Positions 58,665 to 64,000 of a DNA stretch of 64,000 bases are shown piece after piece. Positions within the stretch are counted from its first letter, which is position 1, and every line of letters begins with the position of its first letter. The DNA comes from Vibrio spartinae (GTDB taxonomy: Bacteria; Pseudomonadota; Gammaproteobacteria; Enterobacterales; Vibrionaceae). The notes under the pieces are model-generated. The model did no database searches and was not told the origin of the DNA. It saw only the letters and a program-made list of their open reading frames with translations. The stretch lies in NCBI RefSeq assembly GCF_024347135.1, contig NZ_AP024907.1:1417001-1481000 (forward strand), in the 5' to 3' direction. The position numbers were made by a program, and so were the translations under genes.

Positions 58665-61021
58665 TGAATCCAACCCTTGTCATTTGCTAATTGAACTAAA
58701 GCCTGGCGGTTTTTCAAATCAAACTGCCTGAAGATGTTCTTCAAATGAAATTTTACGGTACTTTCGGACAGGCCTGTGTATTGAGCAATTTGCTTATTCG
58801 AAAGACCTTCTGCTAAGCGCTGAATAATAAGCAGTTGCTTATTGGTCAACTCGGTGACATTGATTCGCCTGCCGCTGAGTTGACATTTTTCTTCCCAATG
58901 TAAAATCGCCTGCTCAAACTGAGTATATTGAATCCGCTTTTTCTCACTAGCTTTTATTCTCTTTAGTATTGGATTCAGCCAATGCATCTCCAGTAGTAGT
59001 GGTAGCCACAAATTTAGCTTATATGCCCGATAGAACAGTGATAGCAGCTTGGTGGTTACGGTAGAGGTGTTACCGTTGTGCCACAACAGTTTGATTTCCT
59101 GTAGTGAATAACAGATATCTGACCAAGCTGTATCATTGCGTTGAACCCAGTTTGTTTGGGGTGGCTGGGGGACTTTGTGGATGGCAATTAATCCGATATC
59201 GTTACGATAATTCAGCCACTCATAAAGCTCGACGAACGTGCCGATCACGGTTGCTTTACTGGCATTGATTTGATTCAGTTTGGTTTGTGCTTCTACCCAG
59301 CGTTCCTGCTGCTGCAAGATAAGAATCAACAGCAGGTTGAAATAGATGGTTGCATGAGGGTCTGAAAATCGGATTTGATATTCATAATGAAGCTCATCAA
59401 GAAGCGAAACCGCCTGTTCAAAATCATCATTGATCAGCTGCGTGGCAAGACCGAAAAAGTCGAATTGTGTGATAAATTCCGGCCAGACTTCCGAATGTTT
59501 ACGTAAGATAGATACTTTATTCCACGATTTTAGTGCCGGTGAGCTTTCACCGCGCATCAGCTCGATCATGCCATCAACAAGATCGATGAAGTTGTGTTCA
59601 AAACTCAACGTGTGATAAAAGCTGATACGCTTAATATGGCGTTTTGCGGCCTGACTGTGTTCAGCGGCAACATCAATATAACCCATACGCAAGTTAATAC
59701 GTGCCAGATTGAAATGGCAGTAGAATATGAGGTATGGGATGTCATTTTTTATCGCAAGCTCCAGCTCTTTACGCTGATATACAGCAGCCTGAAACCAGTC
59801 ACCAAGGTTGCTATAATGAATCGATACCATCCCGTAGTAGTTCATAATCGCGTTTTCATCTGCGGACAGGTCGAATTCGAGTTTATGTAATTTGTCGAGT
59901 TTAAAACTGTCGGAAGTTGCGGCGAAATAGGTATCGTATTTAGCGAGGATCAGGATAGCGATAGCTCGGTCCTGTTCGTGTCGATAGTACGGCTGCTTGA
60001 GCAATTGTAAGTTTTCGATAAAGCCACGTGCTTCTACAAACTGCTGGTTTTTAAACAGATAAATTGTTTTTGCCCAGCATAGTGACAGCTCACTCTCAAT
60101 GACTTCAACCGGGAATGCATCCAGAATTTGTTGTAATTCAGAAAAGCCATGATAGTACCCGTACATACCGCTGCCACTTTGTTTGAACCAGTGTATGGCT
60201 AAGTCGATGTTTTGAGTATTGATAGCCGTTTGAATAGCGATGTATATTTGACCGCTTCTATAGTGGTTTTTAGCCACGATTCGCATCGCTTCCTGATAAA
60301 TTCGGGGATCGGCTCTGGCGATGCTTTCCAGTGTGTTTCTCAGGTATGGAATGCCAAGGATGTAGCGATTCTCTCTATCCAGCTCAATGAGCGGAGCGAG
60401 GTTTTCAATATGCGAACTCTCAAGCGGGACAAGATTTTTTTTGATACTGGCGCTAAAAGCCAGTGCTATCAACAGCCGCTGTTCATGATAAGACAGGCTT
60501 GGAAGTATCCTTGCCTGAATAAACTCCTGCAGTGATTCTTTGTATCGCTCACTGTCCAGCTCTTTCCAGTTGGCAACCAGTACCGGCCAGCCTTTCGTCT
60601 GCAAATAAATATCGCTGTAACTATCCGGGTACAACTGTGCGATTTCATGTTGAGAGAACAACAGCGAGTGTTGATCAATCAGGGTAATTTTTTTGTATAG
60701 CAGCGCTTCAGAAATTAATTTGTTGTTGCCTATCCAGTTGGCACTAATAAATAAAGTCTGGTCTTTCGCTTCAAGAAGCGGGCACATTTGTAACACCTGG
60801 TCCAGATGCTGATAAAACGCGCTTCCTAGAGGATCCCAAATGAAGTGACCACTAGGCTCGGTATGTTCAGGATTCGGTAGCGAGTTATAAATATCGCATT
60901 TAAGGTAGTCAGCAAGTTGTTTTAATACCGTCGATTTTCCGCTGCCCGCCATACCATTTAAAATGACGATAGGGGACTTTTGAGTGGTAATGAAATGCAG
61001 GAGGGAGAAGCGTTCAATCAT
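58661..61021 (-). CDS. LuxR-family ATP-binding regulator of MalT/LAL type
   Basis: A large 786-aa regulator. The N-terminal P-loop ATPase has Walker A NGMAGSGKST (about residues 22-31). A long helical TPR-like sensor region fills the centre. The C-terminal LuxR helix-turn-helix is ELTNKQLLIIQRLAEGLSNKQIAQYTGLSESTVKFHLKNIFRQFDL in sections. MalT-type proteins switch on transport and catabolic genes when a sugar or other ligand and ATP bind. Its place at the end of the ABC/hydantoinase operon makes it the likely local activator. Confidence 0.88.
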   Translation of the reverse strand: MIERFSLLHFITTQKSPIVILNGMAGSGKSTVLKQLADYLKCDIYNSLPNPEHTEPSGHFIWDPLGSAFYQHLDQVLQMCPLLEAKDQTLFISANWIGNNKLISEALLYKKITLIDQHSLLFSQHEIAQLYPDSYSDIYLQTKGWPVLVANWKELDSERYKESLQEFIQARILPSLSYHEQRLLIALAFSASIKKNLVPLESSHIENLAPLIELDRENRYILGIPYLRNTLESIARADPRIYQEAMRIVAKNHYRSGQIYIAIQTAINTQNIDLAIHWFKQSGSGMYGYYHGFSELQQILDAFPVEVIESELSLCWAKTIYLFKNQQFVEARGFIENLQLLKQPYYRHEQDRAIAILILAKYDTYFAATSDSFKLDKLHKLEFDLSADENAIMNYYGMVSIHYSNLGDWFQAAVYQRKELELAIKNDIPYLIFYCHFNLARINLRMGYIDVAAEHSQAAKRHIKRISFYHTLSFEHNFIDLVDGMIELMRGESSPALKSWNKVSILRKHSEVWPEFITQFDFFGLATQLINDDFEQAVSLLDELHYEYQIRFSDPHATIYFNLLLILILQQQERWVEAQTKLNQINASKATVIGTFVELYEWLNYRNDIGLIAIHKVPQPPQTNWVQRNDTAWSDICYSLQEIKLLWHNGNTSTVTTKLLSLFYRAYKLNLWLPLLLEMHWLNPILKRIKASEKKRIQYTQFEQAILHWEEKCQLSGRRINVTELTNKQLLIIQRLAEGLSNKQIAQYTGLSESTVKFHLKNIFRQFDLKNRQALVQLANDKGWIH

Positions 61022-61335
61022 AATGTTACAGTCATGCTACGTTTTGTTATCACGCTAACATAATGTTATAGGAAAGCAACAGTTAACCATTGGTAGTAAA
61101 GGCAATTGACGGTTGTTGCGTATAAAAAAGTCGGTGATTTTGTGTGAAGCGCAATAAGATGAAGTGCAGGAAAACCCAGTCGTCAGGGACATCTGAATGG
61201 AGTCGTCACCACTAAATGATATGAGCGCTATTCATTCAACGGTGATTTGTTTTTCAGCAACAAAATGCCCGCTGAAGCGGGCATTTTTGAGGGGTATAAA
61301 AACATCAAACCGAGTGTGTCACGCTGATCGTGTTG
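61022..61335. other. 314-bp gap with bidirectional terminator
   Basis: AATGCCCGC (61264-61272) pairs with GCGGGCATT (61277-61285) around TGAA, with A and T runs on each side. It ends transcription from csiV on the minus strand. The remainder holds the regulator promoter region and no gene. Confidence 0.8.
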
Positions 61336-62118
61336 CTACGATGCATCCTGAACTTTTCTGACCTGTAGAATAATCCCCATCAGCGGATGATCAAAATAGA
61401 GGGTTTCACCGCTGCGCATTCTGCGTTTTTGATCCAGCCGATATGACTTCAGAAAACGCTCTTCTGTGACCGTCGGAGAGATCGATTGCAGGTGACCAAA
61501 CTGAACACTGTCATCTTCGTTCGTGGTATCTTGTGAAAAATCAACCGGGGTTTCTTCAACAGCAATATCTCGAACGCTCGGTTCTTTCAGATCCAAAAGC
61601 GCATCGACGTAGAGATAATGTTGTACATAAACCTGTAATTTTCCATCTAGCTCATAAAGGGGTTTTGGTACTGCTTTTTCAACCGTATCTTCAATGGGAG
61701 ACTGTTGAGCGCTTGTCGATGGTGTGATTTCACGACCGTCTGGATGAAACTGAGATGAGTAATCCTTGCCGGCTAAAATATGAAAAGCCGGAGCATTGGC
61801 TTTGCCTTCATCACTCTGACGCCAAGCGGTATGCAGCAATACTTGAAAGCCCGCATGATTTTTCAGCTTTTCTTCCTGCTTGTTCAACTTGTATTCTGAG
61901 GCCGGTAATCGTGTGACACCTTTCTGGTCTAGATAGGCCTGAGAACTCAGATTACCTGTATGTCGGTAATCTATCGGTGGAAGCACATTGGGCCATGTCT
62001 CATTGGTTTGTTCGGCATTCACGACGCGCTTAAAAATGATCACTTCAATGTCAAATTGGCGTTGTGCCCAAGAAGGCATGGCAATTAATAACATTAGCAG
62101 TGGGATCAGCTTATTCAT
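61336..62118 (-). CDS. csiV: Peptidoglycan-associated protein CsiV
   Basis: Periplasmic protein of 260 aa with a signal peptide (MNKLIPLLMLLIAMPSWAQ). In V. cholerae CsiV acts with LpoA to support PBP1A and peptidoglycan synthesis. Family features are the early FDIEVIIFKR segment and the C-terminal HPLMGIILQVRKV. ATG 62118 follows GGAG and begins with the signal peptide; a 13-residue upstream extension is rejected. It lies 53 bp after mfd, the same order as in V. cholerae. Confidence 0.87.
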   Translation of the reverse strand: MNKLIPLLMLLIAMPSWAQRQFDIEVIIFKRVVNAEQTNETWPNVLPPIDYRHTGNLSSQAYLDQKGVTRLPASEYKLNKQEEKLKNHAGFQVLLHTAWRQSDEGKANAPAFHILAGKDYSSQFHPDGREITPSTSAQQSPIEDTVEKAVPKPLYELDGKLQVYVQHYLYVDALLDLKEPSVRDIAVEETPVDFSQDTTNEDDSVQFGHLQSISPTVTEERFLKSYRLDQKRRMRSGETLYFDHPLMGIILQVRKVQDAS

Positions 62119-62171
62119 TATGACTCCATTATGACCTAGCAGGCGATTCTTCATCATGATGCTCCCTGATA

Positions 62172-64000
62172 TCAGGAAGCCGGTAGTATATTCTGCTGAA
62201 ATTCATTCAGCATATCTCGGATAAAAACCAGTCGCTGGTTTCGTTCTTCCAGCGGCAGGGTAAACTTAAACTTCGTTGGGCCATCCATGCCGTATTGTTT
62301 CGGTTGAGATTGTAAGAGTTGCACTAAATACGCGGGGTTAATACTAGCATTAAGATCAAATTCAATGTAACCGCCTTTACTGTGCGCTTCAATTTTCTTA
62401 ATGTTCAGTGCTGCGGCTTCCAATTTCAGTTGACTGATTTCTAACAGGTTGAGCGCGGCATCCGGCAGTTTGCCAAAGCGGTCAATCAATTCGACTCGCA
62501 ATTCATTCAGTTCATCAGGATTTGACACACTCGCGATCTGTTTATACATCGACAGGCGGGTATTGATGTCTGGAATATAGTCATCGGGAAGCAGGGCCGG
62601 TAACCGGAGTTCCACTTCCGTCTGCGTTTTCAGCAAGTCGTCTAGGGAAGGCTCTTTGCCGGATTTCAGTGCATCTACAGCCTGCTCAAGCATTTCCATA
62701 TAAAGCGTAAAACCGACAGACTGGATCTGTCCACTCTGTTCTTCACCGAGTAGCTCACCCGCTCCCCGGATTTCAAGATCATGGGTTGCGAGCGTAAATC
62801 CGGCCCCGAGATCTTCAAGGGAAGCCAAAGCCTCTAAACGTTTGATGGCATCTTTGGTCATGGCTTTCGGATGTGGTGTCAGCAAATAAGCGTAGGCTTG
62901 GTGATGTGAACGCCCGACTCGTCCCCGTAATTGATGTAGTTGCGCGAGGCCCAAAGAGTCGGCCCGGTGCATAATGATCGTATTGGCGGTCGGTATATCG
63001 ATACCTGTTTCAATGATGGTGGTGCAAACCAGCAGATTAAAACGCTGATGATAAAAATCGTTCATAATGCGTTCCAGTTCACGTTCACGCATCTGACCAT
63101 GTGCCACGGTAATCCGTGCTTCGGGAATCAGCTTCTCCAGATCGGCCGCGACTTTATCAATCGTTTCAACCTGATTATGCAGATAGTACACCTGCCCGCC
63201 ACGCATGACCTCCCGCAATACTGCTTCTCGGATAGTCGTCTGATCACTTTGCCTGATAAATGTTTTAACGGCTAAGCGTCGTGCGGGTGGGGTCGCAATG
63301 ATGGATAAATCCCGCATCCCGCTCATCGCCATATTCAGCGTTCTGGGAATCGGTGTTGCCGTGAGCGTGAGGATATCAACATCTGCCCGCATCGCTTTGA
63401 CTTTCTCTTTCTGACGGACCCCGAAGCGGTGTTCTTCATCAACAATCAACAATCCGAGATCTTTAAATTTCAACTCGCTGGAGAGTAGCTTATGCGTGCC
63501 GACTAAGATATCAATTTTGCCATCCGCCACATCTTGCAGGATCTGTTTCTGTTCTTTGGCTGTTTTAAAGCGAGATAGAACCTCAACGCGAATGGGATGA
63601 TTGGCAAAGCGGTCTCTGAAGTTTTCAAAATGTTGCTGCGCAAGCAATGTTGTCGGAACCAAAACTGCGACCTGTTTGCTGTTATCCGTACAGACAAAGG
63701 CTGCACGCATGGCAACTTCGGTCTTACCGAAACCGACATCACCGCAGACTAAGCGATCCATGGCTTTATTTTGACACATATCCGAAAGAACCGCGTTGAT
63801 CGCCATTGACTGATCATCCGTTTCTTCAAACGGGAAGCTGGCTTTGAACGTCGCGTACTGTTCGCGATCCAGAGCGAAGACATGACCCGGTTTTAGTTCT
63901 CGTTTGGCGTAGACATCCAGCAACTCGGCCGCCACGTCCCGGGCTTTCTCCGCTGCTTTGCGGCGAGCTTTGCCCCAGCTTTCCCCTCCCAGTTTATGAA
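62172..64000 (-). CDS. mfd: Transcription-repair coupling factor Mfd (C-terminal part; gene runs off the window)
   Basis: The frame is open to the window edge, giving about 609 C-terminal residues of a protein near 1150 aa. Visible parts are the end of the RNA-polymerase-interacting domain (LHKLGGESWGKARRKAAEKARDVAAELLD across 63912-64000, in two blocks) and the RecG-like translocase. The latter has Walker A GDVGFGKTEVAMRA, DEEH-type box LLIVDEEHRFGV, TATPIPRTL and GRVGRSHHQAYAYLL. The C-terminal regulatory domain follows. Mfd removes stalled RNA polymerase and recruits UvrA. Confidence 0.97.
   Translation of the reverse strand, partial: HKLGGESWGKARRKAAEKARDVAAELLDVYAKRELKPGHVFALDREQYATFKASFPFEETDDQSMAINAVLSDMCQNKAMDRLVCGDVGFGKTEVAMRAAFVCTDNSKQVAVLVPTTLLAQQHFENFRDRFANHPIRVEVLSRFKTAKEQKQILQDVADGKIDILVGTHKLLSSELKFKDLGLLIVDEEHRFGVRQKEKVKAMRADVDILTLTATPIPRTLNMAMSGMRDLSIIATPPARRLAVKTFIRQSDQTTIREAVLREVMRGGQVYYLHNQVETIDKVAADLEKLIPEARITVAHGQMRERELERIMNDFYHQRFNLLVCTTIIETGIDIPTANTIIMHRADSLGLAQLHQLRGRVGRSHHQAYAYLLTPHPKAMTKDAIKRLEALASLEDLGAGFTLATHDLEIRGAGELLGEEQSGQIQSVGFTLYMEMLEQAVDALKSGKEPSLDDLLKTQTEVELRLPALLPDDYIPDINTRLSMYKQIASVSNPDELNELRVELIDRFGKLPDAALNLLEISQLKLEAAALNIKKIEAHSKGGYIEFDLNASINPAYLVQLLQSQPKQYGMDGPTKFKFTLPLEERNQRLVFIRDMLNEFQQNILPAS

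Overview
The window looks like chromosome I of a Vibrio or a close relative in the Vibrionaceae. Gene content and order match the vibrio backbone I know: tig-clpP-clpX-lon-hupB-ppiD-comEA, cmk-rpsA-ihfB-lapA-lapB-pyrF, miaE, cysB, lrp-ftsK, dsbB, nhaB/fadR, a VC1899-type CARF protein, hinT-ycfL-lpoB-thiK-ycfP-ndh, and csiV-mfd. No rRNA or tRNA gene, CRISPR array or intact insertion sequence was seen.

Layout. (1) 1-9349: selO, then a C4-dicarboxylate module: TRAP transporter dctPQM behind a sigma-54-type promoter, and the dctBD two-component system that should drive it. A second, ClpP-like protease gene lies between the two halves. (2) 9350-18723: the trigger factor/Clp/Lon/HU/PpiD proteostasis block, then the competence DNA-binding protein comEA. 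(3) 18802-25238: an AT-rich minus-strand cluster between comEA and cmk. It encodes a LuxM/AinS-type acyl-homoserine-lactone synthase followed by two tandem, diverged LuxN-type hybrid sensor kinases. (4) 25493-43471: core genes for nucleotide metabolism, translation, tRNA modification, regulation, division and membrane functions, including a stand-alone CARF-nuclease gene next to fadR. (5) 43536-49147: a lipoprotein/PBP-activator cluster, thiK, ycfP and ndh, the last with a perfect FNR-type box upstream. (6) 49650-61021: an accessory operon with a peptide-type ABC transporter, a HyuA-type ATP-dependent hydantoinase, a DUF917 (S-methyl-thiohydantoin desulfurase family) protein and a DUF1177 protein. 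A convergent MalT/LAL-type LuxR regulator closes it. (7) 61336-64000: csiV and the 3' part of mfd.

The most unusual content is the luxM-luxN-luxN array, in which one synthase sits with two receptors. The second receptor keeps the signalling machinery but differs at positions that matter for ligand recognition in V. harveyi LuxN. Other points are a ClpP paralogue with Asn in place of the catalytic Asp, the CRISPR-less CARF nuclease, the (thio)hydantoin-type uptake and catabolic operon with its own regulator, a serially structured leader before tig, and four separate short tandem-repeat arrays with 15-18 bp units.

Identifications come from reading the translated sequences and from memory of the families. 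No database search was run. Starts were reassigned where Shine-Dalgarno position or family length argued for it.
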